Positions 8,235 to 21,138 of a stretch of DNA of 64,000 nt are shown here, piece after piece. Location: NCBI GenBank assembly GCA_947494645.1, contig CANLVO010000002.1:186001-250000 (forward strand), in the 5' to 3' direction. Position numbers and translations under genes: made by a program. The DNA comes from an uncultured Litoreibacter sp. (GTDB lineage: Bacteria > Pseudomonadota > Alphaproteobacteria > Rhodobacterales > Rhodobacteraceae). Under the pieces are notes generated by a model that saw only the letters and a program-made list of their open reading frames with translations, ran no database searches and had not been told where the DNA came from. Position 1 is the first letter of the stretch. Every line of letters begins with the position of its first letter.

Positions 8235-9589
8235 TGGTTCGGGTCCTTGTTCCCTCGGGCGCATTGGGCCTGAACTACGACAAGCAAGCCTTGGCCCGCG
8301 GGGTGGCGGCAAAGCCTGATATCATTGCGATTGACGGCGGCTCCACCGATAGCGGCCCATCCTATCTGGGGCGTGGCGTGTCGAAATATGCACGCAGTTC
8401 GACCAAGATCGAATGGGCCGGGCTGATGGAGGCCCGCGCGCAGGCGGGCTGCCCGCTCGTCATCGGCACGGCTGGCACCTGCGGGACTGACAGCGCGGTG
8501 GACTGGATGCTCGACATCACGCGGGAGATCGCGGCAGAGCAGGGACGCCCGGTGAAGATCGCGGTTTTGCGCAGCTCGCAAGAGCCAGCCACAATCGCGC
8601 AGGCCTATGCGGCGCGGCGTGTCACTCCCTTGCCCAACGCGCCGGAGATCAACGCAGAGCTGATCGAGAGCTGCACCAATATCGTCGCACTGGCCGGGGT
8701 AGAGCAGATCACCCAAGCGCTGGATACCGGCGCGGACATCATCATCGCGGGGCGCACCACGGACACGGCAATCATCGCCGCTCTGCCCCTGCAAAAAGGC
8801 TGCCATCCGGGCGGCGCGTGGCACGGGGCCAAAATAGGCGAATGCGGCGCGCTTTGTGCCACGAACCCGCAATCAGGTGTGATCTTGATTGATTTCGACA
8901 GTGATGGCTTCACTGTCACGCCGCTGGCGGACGGGGCACATGCCACGCCGCATACGGTCTCCGCCCATATGCTCTATGAGAATTCCGACCCGTTCATCTT
9001 GTACGAGCCCGGCGGGCATCTGGACGTCACGGGGGCCACATACACGGCGCTTGATGAGACGTCCGTACGGGTGACGGGGTCCGAGTGGGTGGTCTCGGAC
9101 GACTACACCGTCAAGCTTGAAGGCGCGCGCGGCGCGGGGTTTCAGACCGTGTTGATGGCGCTGATCCGCGACGCGCATTACGTGGAACATTCCGAGCGTT
9201 GGGCGGCGGACATCGTGTCCAAATGCACCGCCAAGGTCATGGACCGGCTCGGCGTGGACGAGGACGCCTTCACCATCGAGATCCGCATCATCGGCAAGAC
9301 CGCCAGCTTCGGCGCGTTGGAGACCAACCATGCCGCGCCGCCCGAAGTGGGGGCCATCGGCATTGTCACGGCAAAGACCGAGAGCCTGTCGCAGGAAATC
9401 GGCAAGATGCTGAACCCTTACTTGTTGCACCATCCGCTCACGGTAGAAGAAGAAGTGCCGACCTTCGCCTTTCTCTTCTCCCCCGCCGAGATGCCGCGCG
9501 GGCAGACCTACGAGTTTGCGCTGAACCATGTGCTGCATCTCGATGACCCGATGGCGGCGTTCTCTCTGGAGGTGCATGACTGTGCCTAA
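8234..9589 (+). CDS. AtuA-family (DUF1446) protein
   Basis: 451-residue member of the AtuA/DUF1446 family, named after a gene needed for growth on acyclic terpenes (citronellol/geraniol) in Pseudomonas. Its biochemical activity is not established. The N-terminal part is rich in glycine loops (IDGGSTDSGP, GTAGTCGTDSAV, IIAGRTTDTAII). It is cytoplasmic, without signal or membrane segments. It overlaps tctA by one base and the DUF4387 gene by 14 bases. The pairing of AtuA with a DUF4387 protein beside a TTT transporter recurs in Proteobacteria and suggests the two form one enzyme acting on an imported hydroxy- or oxo-carboxylate. That function is inference. Confidence 0.85.
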   Translation: MVRVLVPSGALGLNYDKQALARGVAAKPDIIAIDGGSTDSGPSYLGRGVSKYARSSTKIEWAGLMEARAQAGCPLVIGTAGTCGTDSAVDWMLDITREIAAEQGRPVKIAVLRSSQEPATIAQAYAARRVTPLPNAPEINAELIESCTNIVALAGVEQITQALDTGADIIIAGRTTDTAIIAALPLQKGCHPGGAWHGAKIGECGALCATNPQSGVILIDFDSDGFTVTPLADGAHATPHTVSAHMLYENSDPFILYEPGGHLDVTGATYTALDETSVRVTGSEWVVSDDYTVKLEGARGAGFQTVLMALIRDAHYVEHSERWAADIVSKCTAKVMDRLGVDEDAFTIEIRIIGKTASFGALETNHAAPPEVGAIGIVTAKTESLSQEIGKMLNPYLLHHPLTVEEEVPTFAFLFSPAEMPRGQTYEFALNHVLHLDDPMAAFSLEVHDCA

Positions 9590-9881
9590 GCTTCGCGACA
9601 TCGTCCAGAAAGTGCGCAGCAAGAACGCTGGGCCGTTCTGGCTCACCATCGATATTTTCTGCGGCTCGGAGGAGGCGTTTCAGGCCGTTCAAACCAAGCT
9701 GAAAACCGACGCAGTCGCACGGCTTTACGGGGCGGACAGCCAGCTGTTGAAGCGCTTCGAGATGCCGGATTTGAATGTGGTGAAGATCTCTTTGCCGCGT
9801 CCGGCTACGCAAGGCGCTATTGATGATCGCGATATGCACGGGGCCTCTTGGGCTGCCCTGCTGGCCGAGATGGAGCTTTAA
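9576..9881 (+). CDS. DUF4387 family protein
   Basis: 101-residue protein starting MTVPKLRDIV; a GTG two codons later is an equally possible start. A GGAGG sits just before the ATG. The sequence KNAGPFWLTIDIFC and the length match the DUF4387 family, which is nearly always encoded directly after, or fused to, an AtuA/DUF1446 protein. It overlaps the end of the AtuA gene, so translation is coupled and a complex is likely. No catalytic motif is known. Its stop overlaps the stop of the convergent P-type ATPase gene. Confidence 0.8.
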   Translation: MTVPKLRDIVQKVRSKNAGPFWLTIDIFCGSEEAFQAVQTKLKTDAVARLYGADSQLLKRFEMPDLNVVKISLPRPATQGAIDDRDMHGASWAALLAEMEL

Positions 9882-12079
9882 GCGCCGCGCAGCCTGAGCG
9901 CGTTGCTGACCACAAAGAAGCTCGACAGTGCCATCGCCCCCGCCGCCAGCATGGGCGACAGCAGCATCCCGGTGAATGGATACAGAAGGCCTGCCGCGAC
10001 CGGGATCAGGGCGACGTTATACGCGAAAGCCCAGAACAGGTTCTGGCGAATGATGCGCATGGTCGCCGCGCTGATTTCAATGGCGCGGCCAACGCGGTCC
10101 AGATCCCCCGACGACAACACAACATCGGCGGCCTCTATCGCTACGTCCGTACCAGTGCCCACGGCCAGCCCGATATCGGCCTCTGCCAATGCGGGCGCGT
10201 CGTTGATACCGTCACCCACGAAGGCCAGCACGTCGCCGTCTTGGCGCAGGCTGCGCACCACCTGCAACTTGCCCTCCGGCAAGACGCCCGCGCGTACCTC
10301 CGTGATGCCAAGGCTTTGCGCCACGGCTTGCGAGGTGGCCTCCGCGTCGCCAGAGATCATCACCGTTCTGATGCCTTGACCGTGCAAGGCCTCGATCAGC
10401 GGTTTGGCGGAGGGTTTGACCGGGTCAGCGATGCCCAGAACAGCGACTGTTTCACCGTCGACCTCAGCATAAACCGCCGTCTGGCCTTGTGCTGCAAATA
10501 CTTCCCCCTTGGCCCTTAGTGCCTCAGGTACTTCACCCATGAAGCGCGCAGAGCCGACGCGAACCGCACGCCCCGCCACGGTGCCGCTGATGCCCAAGCC
10601 CGTGTCAGCGTTGAAGCCTGTCACGGCGTGGTCCGTGTCCGGTGCCGCCCGGCGGATCGCTTTCGACAGCGGGTGTTCGGACAGGCTTTCGAGCGCGCCA
10701 ATGAGCCCCATGATGTGGGCCTCGTCGTGACCCTCTGCGATGGTTTTGCTCACAAGTTCCGGCTGGCCCAAAGTCAGCGTCCCCGTCTTGTCAAAGGCCA
10801 CGACGCTGGCCTGCGAAAGCTGTTGCAAGGCGGAGCCTTTGCGGAACAAAACCCCCTGCTCCGCCGCGCGGCCAGTGCCGACCATGATCGCCGTCGGCGT
10901 GGCTAGGCCCAGCGCACAAGGGCAGGCGATGATCAACACAGAGACGCCCGTGACCAAGGCAAATGTCAGGCTCGGGCCTGCCACCAACCATATCAGAACC
11001 GTCAGCGCGGCGATGGCCAGCACCGCCGGCACAAACCACGCAATCACCCGGTCCACGAGGCTTTGGATCGGCAGCTTCGCCCCTTGCGCGTCTTCCACAA
11101 CTTGCGCAATGCGGGCGAGCACCGTGTCGTGACCCACGGCGGTGGCCTCAAAGACCAACGCCCCGGTCCCGTTCACCGTGCCGCCCACCAGCGAGTCGCC
11201 GGAGGCTTTGGCAACCGCGGCCGCCTCCCCGGTCAGCATGCTTTCATCCAGATAGGATTGCCCCTCCGCAACGATGCCGTCTACCGGCACTTGCGCGCCG
11301 GGCAGGACTTGGATGCGATCACCCACGGACAAGGCGTCATGGGCCACGTCAGCCCATCCTCCATCCCGCCAAACCCGCGCGGTCGGCGGGCGCAATGCCA
11401 TAAGGGCGCGGATGGCGGCGCCAGTTTGACCCTTCGCGCGGGCCTCCAGATAGCGGCCCAGCAGGATCAGCGTTACGATCACGCCCGCCGCCTCGAAATA
11501 GACCGCCGCGCTGCTTTCCCCCAAAACGCCCGGCGCAAAGAGCGACAGGGTGGAGTATCCCCACGCCGCCAAGACGCCAATGGAGACCAACGCGTTCATT
11601 TCCGGGCGGCGGTGGAACAAAGCAGGCAGGCCAATGGCCAGAAAGCGCCGGCCGGGCCAGAAAACCACCGCCGTGATCAGGACGAACTGAATGGTCCACG
11701 ACGCCTCCTGGCCGATGGACGCCTCAACCCATTGCCGCACCGCCGGGAACGCGTGTCCCGTCATTTCCAACAAGACCACAGGCAGCGTCAGGATGGCGGC
11801 GATCCATGTGTCGCGTTTCAGCTGGGATGTGGCGTCGTTTGCGGGGGCCCTTTGGGCTGAATCGTCCAACACCTGCGCGGGGTAGCCTGCCTTGGTCAGC
11901 ACCTGCGCCACCTGTTCCTCAGACAGGCCGCGCCATGTGACATGAGCGGTCTCGGAGGCCAGGTTGACGCTTGCGCTTGCGATGCCGGGGGCGTTGGTCA
12001 GAGCGCGCTCCACCCGGGCGGCACAGGAGGCGCAGGTCATGTTGCTGACCCGAAACTTCGTCTGAACCTCACCGCTCAT
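9878..12079 (-). CDS. copA: Copper-type P1B ATPase
   Basis: Heavy-metal-translocating P-type ATPase, 733 residues from the ATG chosen here, with one N-terminal HMA domain (MTCASC, Cys16 and Cys19). The membrane metal site is CPC (386-388), as in copper(I)/silver exporters. The phosphorylated Asp430 in DKTGT, the SEHP motif and the GDGINDAP hinge are all present, with eight membrane segments expected. Frames upstream begin at a GTG (12115) or an ATG (12094), but the candidate transcription start lies there, so the ATG at 12079 after GGAGAG is preferred. A CueR-like promoter upstream supports copper-induced expression and copper efflux as the role. Confidence 0.9.
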   Translation of the reverse strand: MSGEVQTKFRVSNMTCASCAARVERALTNAPGIASASVNLASETAHVTWRGLSEEQVAQVLTKAGYPAQVLDDSAQRAPANDATSQLKRDTWIAAILTLPVVLLEMTGHAFPAVRQWVEASIGQEASWTIQFVLITAVVFWPGRRFLAIGLPALFHRRPEMNALVSIGVLAAWGYSTLSLFAPGVLGESSAAVYFEAAGVIVTLILLGRYLEARAKGQTGAAIRALMALRPPTARVWRDGGWADVAHDALSVGDRIQVLPGAQVPVDGIVAEGQSYLDESMLTGEAAAVAKASGDSLVGGTVNGTGALVFEATAVGHDTVLARIAQVVEDAQGAKLPIQSLVDRVIAWFVPAVLAIAALTVLIWLVAGPSLTFALVTGVSVLIIACPCALGLATPTAIMVGTGRAAEQGVLFRKGSALQQLSQASVVAFDKTGTLTLGQPELVSKTIAEGHDEAHIMGLIGALESLSEHPLSKAIRRAAPDTDHAVTGFNADTGLGISGTVAGRAVRVGSARFMGEVPEALRAKGEVFAAQGQTAVYAEVDGETVAVLGIADPVKPSAKPLIEALHGQGIRTVMISGDAEATSQAVAQSLGITEVRAGVLPEGKLQVVRSLRQDGDVLAFVGDGINDAPALAEADIGLAVGTGTDVAIEAADVVLSSGDLDRVGRAIEISAATMRIIRQNLFWAFAYNVALIPVAAGLLYPFTGMLLSPMLAAGAMALSSFFVVSNALRLRGA

Positions 12080-12112
12080 TTGGATGCTCTCCATAGGATG
12101 CGCTATGCCAAG

Positions 12113-12143
12113 CACCTAGCCTTATCGCATATGGCGAGGTCAA
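12113..12143 (-). promoter_or_regulatory. CueR-like copper-responsive promoter of copA
   Basis: On the minus strand TTGACC (12138-12143) and TAGGTG (12113-12118) are separated by 19 bases, the overlong spacer typical of promoters activated by MerR-family regulators. The spacer contains an imperfect dyad (CCTCGC ... GCGATAAGG) placed as in known copA promoters. No cueR gene lies in this window, so the regulator would be encoded elsewhere. Confidence 0.6.
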
Positions 12144-12241
12144 CCGGGTATGCTGCGCCCTTGTAGGTATGAACGAGGGACGACAAGTCAACCGACCGGG
12201 CAGGGCAAACGTCGCAATACGCTCGCATGCCCCGGACATAG

Positions 12242-12267
12242 AAAAACCCCAGCCTTGCGGTCCGGGG
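12242..12267 (-). terminator. Rho-independent terminator after tRNA-fMet
   Basis: On the minus strand a stem CCCCGG / CTGGGG (12247-12267) is followed directly by five T, about 20 bases past the 3' end of the tRNA. It would end the tRNA-fMet transcript. Confidence 0.7.
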
Positions 12268-12287
12268 TCTGTCTGTCGCTTGAAATT

Positions 12288-12364
<77 letters not shown>

Positions 12365-12460
12365 CCAATTCGCGAGCCCTGTACCTACGCCCGCCCTGTT
12401 GAGGTTTCAATAGGCATTTTCCGATGAATCGCAATTTTCTTAACCAAAGCGGAGGCGTTG

Positions 12461-13312
12461 CTAGTCAGCGGTCAGTTTGAAGCCCAGAGCCTCGGCCCAT
12501 TGGATGTGGCACGAAGTCGTGGTGAACCCGTTGCGGCGATAGCTTTGCAGGTCGGTGCGAAATTGCTCGAAGGCGGCGACATAGTCTTTGTCATCGGAGA
12601 AATGGACAAAGAGCGGGTTCATGATGATGACAATCGTCTTGCGGGTGATCCGGCAGAACTCGTCCATCAGCTCCATCCAGTGGTCCGGGTGGCAGTAATG
12701 CTCAATCGCCTGCGCGCAGATCAGCACATCTTGGGACTTGTCCTCTAGCGGGTAAGGCGTGTGGCCCGCGTCAAACAAGGCAATGGGCATGTCGATTGCC
12801 TCGATAATCGGGCGGTAGGGCCAGTCCAGCGCGGTGCCATCCTTAACCACCGGGTCCGATACCTTTTCCTCAAACGACGCGTCGCTCAGCTTGCGGTGGG
12901 TGGAGGAGGCAGACACGTCATGCTGGTCCAGCCGGTTGGCAAAATCATTGCCCAGCACCTCATGGCCAAAATACCGCGCGACCTCCAACATCCCGCCATG
13001 GGCGGTGGACAGCTCGAACACCTTCTGCGGGTTCCCCTCATGCATCAGCTCAGGCAGGTAGAGCTGAAATCGGTTCCAGCAGCGGCGGATGTTCTTGCGC
13101 CGGATGGTGTATTTCTTCTGAATGTTGTGGATGCGGGCGCGCCCGGTGTCTTTCATCTCGTAAGGCGTCATCAGCGTCTTTGGCACCGGCCTGTTAAACA
13201 GAGGCCCCCGGTCGGCGACAATCCGTTGCTGCCGGATGATGGCTTTGAGCTCCTTGCGCTCGTCGGCGGTGAGGTCTTCGGTCAATGCAGGGTCTCCATG
13301 TGCATGCGCCAC
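12461..13312 (-). CDS. Class I SAM-dependent methyltransferase-like protein
   Basis: 283-residue cytoplasmic protein whose central part resembles Rossmann-type methyltransferases: VFELSTAHGGMLEVARYFGHEVLGNDF (in two pieces, near residues 98-125) stands where the SAM-binding motif is expected. A later segment, QDVLICAQAIEHYCHPDHW, is typical of the family post-motif. The loop lacks the classic GxGxG (here STAHGG), so binding of SAM is likely but not certain. It has a 17-base gap to the upstream unknown gene, suggesting one operon. The substrate is unknown. The pair sits between the rRNA operon and tRNA-fMet. Confidence 0.65.
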   Translation of the reverse strand: MAHAHGDPALTEDLTADERKELKAIIRQQRIVADRGPLFNRPVPKTLMTPYEMKDTGRARIHNIQKKYTIRRKNIRRCWNRFQLYLPELMHEGNPQKVFELSTAHGGMLEVARYFGHEVLGNDFANRLDQHDVSASSTHRKLSDASFEEKVSDPVVKDGTALDWPYRPIIEAIDMPIALFDAGHTPYPLEDKSQDVLICAQAIEHYCHPDHWMELMDEFCRITRKTIVIIMNPLFVHFSDDKDYVAAFEQFRTDLQSYRRNGFTTTSCHIQWAEALGFKLTAD

Positions 13313-13329
13313 CGGGCCGTCCGGTGGTC

Positions 13330-14133
13330 TCAGCGACCCTGACCGATTGACGGAGTTTCGGCAATGCCGGGAGCTTGATGCGCCCTGAATGCAGCCCGGC
13401 CGGGATAGATTTTGATCCGTGCGGCGCTCAGTTTGGCGATCCGGTCCAGCCCCATCGCGACGGCACGGTCATAGGCTATCAGCCCTTTTTCGACCCGCTC
13501 CGCCTGATCAGTAAAATTTCGAAAATTCATAGACTTACCGGGCCGAAAATAGCCAAACCACACCCAAGGCCGCTGGCAAAGTTGGCTCATGAAAGGCCAA
13601 GTGAAGGCGGCAAATCCTTCGTCCAGCTTTGTGGAGACAACCCGCTCCTGTTCCCACAAAAAGTGGCGGTGATAGAGGTCGCGCAAAAGCGCGGGGGACG
13701 GGTCAGACCGCATCGCGCGTTCGTAGTCCCGCACCAAGTCCTCTGGGATGCCCTTGGCTATGGCAAACTCCGCGCCCAGTTGCTGAATGGTGTGCACAAG
13801 CACGTAGGTTTCCACCATGACCAGCTTGTTGATGTCCTTCAGAACCGTGACATAGGCCGCGAATTGGCGGTACCGCGTGGCGGGCGACATGCGAACCGTC
13901 GGATCGGTGCAGGCAAAGACCATCGCGGCCAGTTTGGCGCAGATCAAGTACCACGACGCCCACAAAGCCCCGTTTGCAGCCACCAAGGCGAAGACACAGG
14001 CGCCGTTTGATTGGTGGTAGAGGTCCAGATAGCCCCGCGCGCGGAGCCTGAGGCTCGACAGCGGCCCCGCGGCAACCTCTGCGGCGTCTCGAATTGCGAG
14101 ATATTGGGCTTCGTTTTCGTCAAAAATACTCAT
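13330..14133 (-). CDS. Conserved protein of unknown function
   Basis: 267 residues from the ATG at 14133 (MSIFDENEAQYL); an in-frame GTG at 14148 is a weaker alternative. I do not recognise the family. The protein is mostly helical, with a hydrophobic stretch around residues 45-70 (GACVFALVAANGALWASWYLI, given here in part) and many aromatic residues in its C-terminal half (RPWVWFGYF). No signal peptide or known catalytic motif is visible. It is the first gene of a probable two-gene operon with the methyltransferase-like gene, located just downstream of the rRNA operon terminator. Confidence 0.65.
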   Translation of the reverse strand: MSIFDENEAQYLAIRDAAEVAAGPLSSLRLRARGYLDLYHQSNGACVFALVAANGALWASWYLICAKLAAMVFACTDPTVRMSPATRYRQFAAYVTVLKDINKLVMVETYVLVHTIQQLGAEFAIAKGIPEDLVRDYERAMRSDPSPALLRDLYHRHFLWEQERVVSTKLDEGFAAFTWPFMSQLCQRPWVWFGYFRPGKSMNFRNFTDQAERVEKGLIAYDRAVAMGLDRIAKLSAARIKIYPGRAAFRAHQAPGIAETPSIGQGR

Positions 14134-14244
14134 AATCCGACAGATCACCCATGCGCTGGGCCAATCTAAGGCGAAATCAGAGAAATTTTCACGGTGACAT
14201 ATCGTCCGAGACCGGGCGGCACCGTAAAATCAGGCCATCAGACA

Positions 14245-14270
14245 CAAAAAAGCCGCCTCAAGAGGCGGCT
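14245..14270 (-). terminator. rRNA operon terminator
   Basis: A nine-base perfect stem AGCCGCCTC / GAGGCGGCT (14251-14270) is followed on the minus strand by six T, about 45 bases past the 3' end of 5S rRNA. This is a strong intrinsic terminator for the ribosomal transcript; the other strand also has T-rich sequence, so it may work both ways. Confidence 0.85.
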
Positions 14271-14315
14271 GTTTTATTGATCATCGTCAGAGAGATACTT
14301 GATGTTGCTCGTTAG

Positions 14316-14431
14316 GTTTGGCGGTGACCTACTCTCCCACGTCTTAAGACGCAGTACCATCGGCGCGACGGCACTTAACGGCCGAGTTCGGGATGGGATC
14401 GGGTGTTTTGCTCGCGCTATGACCACCAAAC
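14316..14431 (-). rRNA. rrf: 5S ribosomal RNA
   Basis: 116 nucleotides. The two ends pair (GTTTGGTGGT with ACCGCCAAAC) to form helix I, and the internal CCCATCCCGAACTCGGCCGT segment is the conserved 5S loop region. It is the last RNA of the ribosomal operon. Confidence 0.95.
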
Positions 14432-14550
14432 CAAAGGAACAACATCAATTTTCACGTGCTACCGCCCAGAGGGCTACTTGAGCACATGTCCAAGTCAGCA
14501 AACTACGTTTTGTAGTGTGTACTCTTTCGATTTATCTCGCAGAAGTCTCG

Positions 14551-14562
14551 CTTCTACTGGAT

Positions 14563-14572
<10 letters not shown>
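14551..14572 (-). repeat. 23S processing stem, 3' arm
   Basis: This 22-base segment at the 3' end of 23S rRNA is complementary, with one mismatch, to 17389-17410 at the 5' end. The two arms pair to form the double-stranded stalk from which RNase III releases pre-23S rRNA. Confidence 0.75.
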
Positions 14573-17388
<2,816 letters not shown>

Positions 17389-17395
<7 letters not shown>

Positions 17396-17410
17396 TTGAT
17401 CCAGAAGAAG
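17389..17410 (-). repeat. 23S processing stem, 5' arm
   Basis: The sequence spans the 5' end of 23S rRNA and its leader. It is complementary to 14551-14572 with one mismatch over 22 bases, forming the RNase III processing stalk. Confidence 0.75.
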
Positions 17411-17805
17411 ACAGACCCGTGCAGGACCGTCTTTTCTGACCTATAGGCCTTTTGAACTTCCTATAGTCGGATAGGGCTTGTCTCGGCTGAGACCCTATCC
17501 AATCAAAAGAGTAAATATTTCCCAGGTATCAGCGCTGGTTCAAAGCTCTGATACCATTAGTTAGGTTGTATTTTACTTGACTTGGATTGTGTTACGTACG
17601 CGGGCTCGAAACCCAGATCGCGCCGACGGGAAGGTCATTGCAATCATACGCAACACGGTATGTCTTTTACGTTGCAACCGAAGTTGCTGATGTTCCCTAC
17701 TCGGAACATCACGTAAAAAACTGATGTTGTATCTCTCTATACGATGTCAATTCGTCCGAATGGACGGTTAAACGCCTTGAGGCGCTTAACGGTACATTCG
17801 GGTAA
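17411..17805 (-). other. Internal transcribed spacer, tRNA-Ala to 23S
   Basis: This stretch of about 395 bases holds no gene. It contains three clear stem-loops in the transcript: 17469-17500 (GGATAGGG ... CCCTATCC), 17525-17555 (GGTATCAG ... CTGATACC) and 17689-17710 (GATGTTCC ... GGAACATC). These are likely processing or folding elements of the pre-rRNA. Confidence 0.8.
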
Positions 17806-17881
17806 TGGTGGAGCGTATCGGGATCGAACCGATGACCCCCTGCTTGCAAAGCAGGTGCTCTCCCAGCTGAGCTAACGCCCC
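17806..17881 (-). tRNA. tRNA-Ala (TGC)
   Basis: 76 nucleotides including CCA. It forms a cloverleaf with acceptor GGGGCGT and anticodon TGC in loop TTTGCAA. It is located in the 16S-23S spacer after tRNA-Ile, as in most Rhodobacteraceae rRNA operons. Confidence 0.97.
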
Positions 17882-17900
17882 ATTGTCCCGAAGGAATTAG

Positions 17901-17977
<77 letters not shown>

Positions 17978-18006
17978 AAGACGGGTGGTAACCCGTGTTA
18001 TTCATG

Positions 18007-18027
18007 ACTGAAGAGATATGAGGACGG
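18007..18027 (-). repeat. 16S processing stem, 3' arm
   Basis: A 21-base segment in the spacer between 16S and tRNA-Ile is complementary to the leader segment 19836-19856 with two mismatches. The pair encloses 16S rRNA and forms the expected RNase III stalk of pre-16S. Confidence 0.75.
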
Positions 18028-18150
18028 CCTGGACCGTGTGTCGGTCACCCGAAGGTGCCGACTTATGTGCATCACGCCAGAGGCGTGTCTCAATAAAGAG
18101 AGTGCACTGCTAAGTGTTTCACGAACCAAGCAAGCTTGGCTGCTAGAAAC

Positions 18151-19619
<1,469 letters not shown>

Positions 19620-19835
19620 TTGAAAAGCATTTGCATGCTTAACCTTGACGTCGAACCTCTGCACATATCAATCATCAGGCCTTACTGAAACCTGATGACC
19701 ATTCTTTCTGTTTGTTGTGCTTGAAGTTATCAAAGATAACTAGAAGCCGTCCAAACAGTGAAGCTGACCTTACTATAATCGGCCGAAGCCTAAGTAAGTC
19801 GATATGAAAGAGGTTGATCCATCGAAATGGCCAAA

Positions 19836-19856
19836 CCGCCCACATATCTCTTCAGT
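19836..19856 (-). repeat. 16S processing stem, 5' arm
   Basis: This segment reads ACTGAAGAGATATG plus a GC-rich end on the transcript strand. It is complementary to 18007-18027 in the spacer after 16S with two mismatches in 21 bases. Confidence 0.75.
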
Positions 19857-19864
19857 TACTATCA

Positions 19865-19877
19865 ATTTCAAAGAGCG
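19865..19877 (-). promoter_or_regulatory. boxA-like antitermination element
   Basis: The transcript strand reads CGCTCTTTGAAAT, close to the boxA consensus TGCTCTTTAACA. It lies about 245 bases before 16S and just upstream of the processing stem, the position expected of an rRNA leader boxA. Confidence 0.6.
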
Positions 19878-20017
19878 TAGAGACAAAAACCAACCGAAGC
19901 GCCCAATCTTGTTTGGCGCAACAGCCTGCATAAGTCTCTGTTTTTATTCCGCTTTCTTGACCGTGTGGCCCGTCTGGCGCCCCGTTGGTGCATCTCTGCG
20001 CCGCCGGTGAAGTGGGT

Positions 20018-20045
20018 TCTAGGCCTCACGGCTCAGACCCGCAAG
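20018..20045 (-). promoter_or_regulatory. Candidate rRNA operon promoter
   Basis: On the minus strand CTTGCG (20040-20045) and CTAGAA (20018-20023) are 16 bases apart. They are followed by a GC-rich stretch that could be a stringent-control discriminator. CTTG-type -35 elements are common in Rhodobacteraceae. The site lies about 400 bases upstream of 16S and before boxA. Other promoters in this leader are possible. Confidence 0.45.
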
Positions 20046-20281
20046 TGGTTTTTTGCATAAAGATGACATTTTTTGCGCCAAATCTTCTAAATTGAATAAT
20101 ATCAACATCTTAGACATGAATTTCTTTGGAAATTTCCTGCTCAATCCTGTGGTTTTCAGGGCAGGCAATGTCTCAAAACATAGGTCTCTTGGGGTTTTCC
20201 ACAGGCCAAATACAAAATGTGGATGAAATCGGCGGAATCTCTGCCTGAATCAACGGATCGGCCCCGACTCAACGACTCGGA

Positions 20282-20932
20282 TCAACGGAACTTTGGCAGC
20301 AAGGCCCGGCCGCGCAGGATCAGAAGGAGGCAAATGACGCCCAGATAGATCAGCGACTCCACATCCCAGATACGCTGCAGCATCACATAGTGCAGCCCGC
20401 CCAGCAGCAGGGCCGGATAGGTCAGCTTGTGAATGTTCTGCCAGACCTTGGGTCCGTACTTGCGGATTGCGCTGTCATTGGACGTGGCCATGACCGGGAT
20501 CAGCAACACGAAGGCCGCCATGCCGATTGTTATGTAGGGACGCTTCAGGATGTCACTCCATATCTGCGACCAGCCCCATTGCAGGTCGAGCCACAGATAC
20601 ACAGTCAGGTGCAGCACAATATAGAAGAAGGTCAGATGCCCCAGCGCGCGGCGAAACTTGATCAGCTTCAGCTTGAACAGGTCGCGCAGTACCCGGATCA
20701 CCATAGTGGCGATGAAGAACTGTAGCGCCAGCTCGCCCAGCCAATGTTCGATGGTCTTGGCCGGGTCGATGCCAAGGCTGGAGCCGAACAGGTCGTAAGT
20801 GCCGTTCAGCGCCAAGATAACGCCCACTATTATATAGACACCCGGCAAAGCGCCCAGCACGTAGATCAGCCATTTTGGGATCGGACGAAGTGCGGCGTTG
20901 ATGCGTTCGGCGGTGGTCAGGGCGTGGCTCAT
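20282..20932 (-). CDS. msrQ: MsrQ, heme-binding membrane subunit of methionine sulfoxide reductase
   Basis: 216-residue integral membrane protein of the YedZ/MsrQ family (ferric reductase-like fold, about six membrane segments). It passes electrons from the respiratory chain through b-type heme to the periplasmic MsrP, which repairs oxidised methionine in envelope proteins. Heme-ligand candidates are His residues in the membrane helices (RALGHLTFFYIVLH and NIHKLTYPALLLGGLH). It is the last of three genes whose starts and stops overlap by four bases each (msrP, a MerF-like gene, msrQ). Length and motifs are normal for the family. Confidence 0.92.
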   Translation of the reverse strand: MSHALTTAERINAALRPIPKWLIYVLGALPGVYIIVGVILALNGTYDLFGSSLGIDPAKTIEHWLGELALQFFIATMVIRVLRDLFKLKLIKFRRALGHLTFFYIVLHLTVYLWLDLQWGWSQIWSDILKRPYITIGMAAFVLLIPVMATSNDSAIRKYGPKVWQNIHKLTYPALLLGGLHYVMLQRIWDVESLIYLGVICLLLILRGRALLPKFR

Positions 20933-21138
20933 GCCCCGTTTTGACGCAATCTTATCAAAGATGCGACAACAATTCCTGACCCGGCGATCAGAAGCGGCAC
21001 CGCCACCGCGTCAATCCATATGGTGTAGGCTGCCAATCCCAATGCGGTCATCGCGATCACCGCCAGCGGGGTCAGGCAGCATACCCCACCAATCAGGGCG
21101 GCAATCGCCCCGATCCTGAGCCATGTGTCGCGACGCAT
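20929..21138 (-). CDS. MerF-like small membrane protein
   Basis: 69-residue protein with two hydrophobic segments (about 7-36 and 40-62). The first contains a vicinal cysteine pair in GGVCCLTPLAVI. The size, two-helix layout and CC followed by a Thr-Pro pair match MerF, a mercuric ion transporter of the inner membrane. The classic second cysteine pair of MerF is not present. It is inserted between msrP and msrQ with ATGA overlaps at both ends, so all three proteins are made together. No other mercury genes are nearby. It could move another thiophilic metal or serve redox repair; its role here is unknown. Confidence 0.7.
   Translation of the reverse strand: MRRDTWLRIGAIAALIGGVCCLTPLAVIAMTALGLAAYTIWIDAVAVPLLIAGSGIVVASLIRLRQNGA

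Larger units (their letters stand above)
19620..20017 (-). other. rRNA operon leader
   Basis: This stretch upstream of 16S has no gene. On the transcript strand it holds a boxA-like antitermination element, CGCTCTTTGAAAT (19865-19877), and the 5' arm of the 16S processing stem (19836-19856). BoxA recruits the Nus factor complex that lets polymerase pass through untranslated rRNA. The short reading frame seen on the opposite strand here has no ribosome binding site. Confidence 0.7.

Noticed and set aside
17469..17710. Spacer hairpins as a CRISPR-like or mobile repeat array
   Set aside because: The three stems have different sequences and no regular spacing; they fit pre-rRNA folding.
20390..20725. 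Long frames opposite to msrQ, msrP, glutamate synthase-like and other genes
   Set aside because: These are shadows produced by GC-rich codon use on the opposite strand; the sense genes have clear family motifs.
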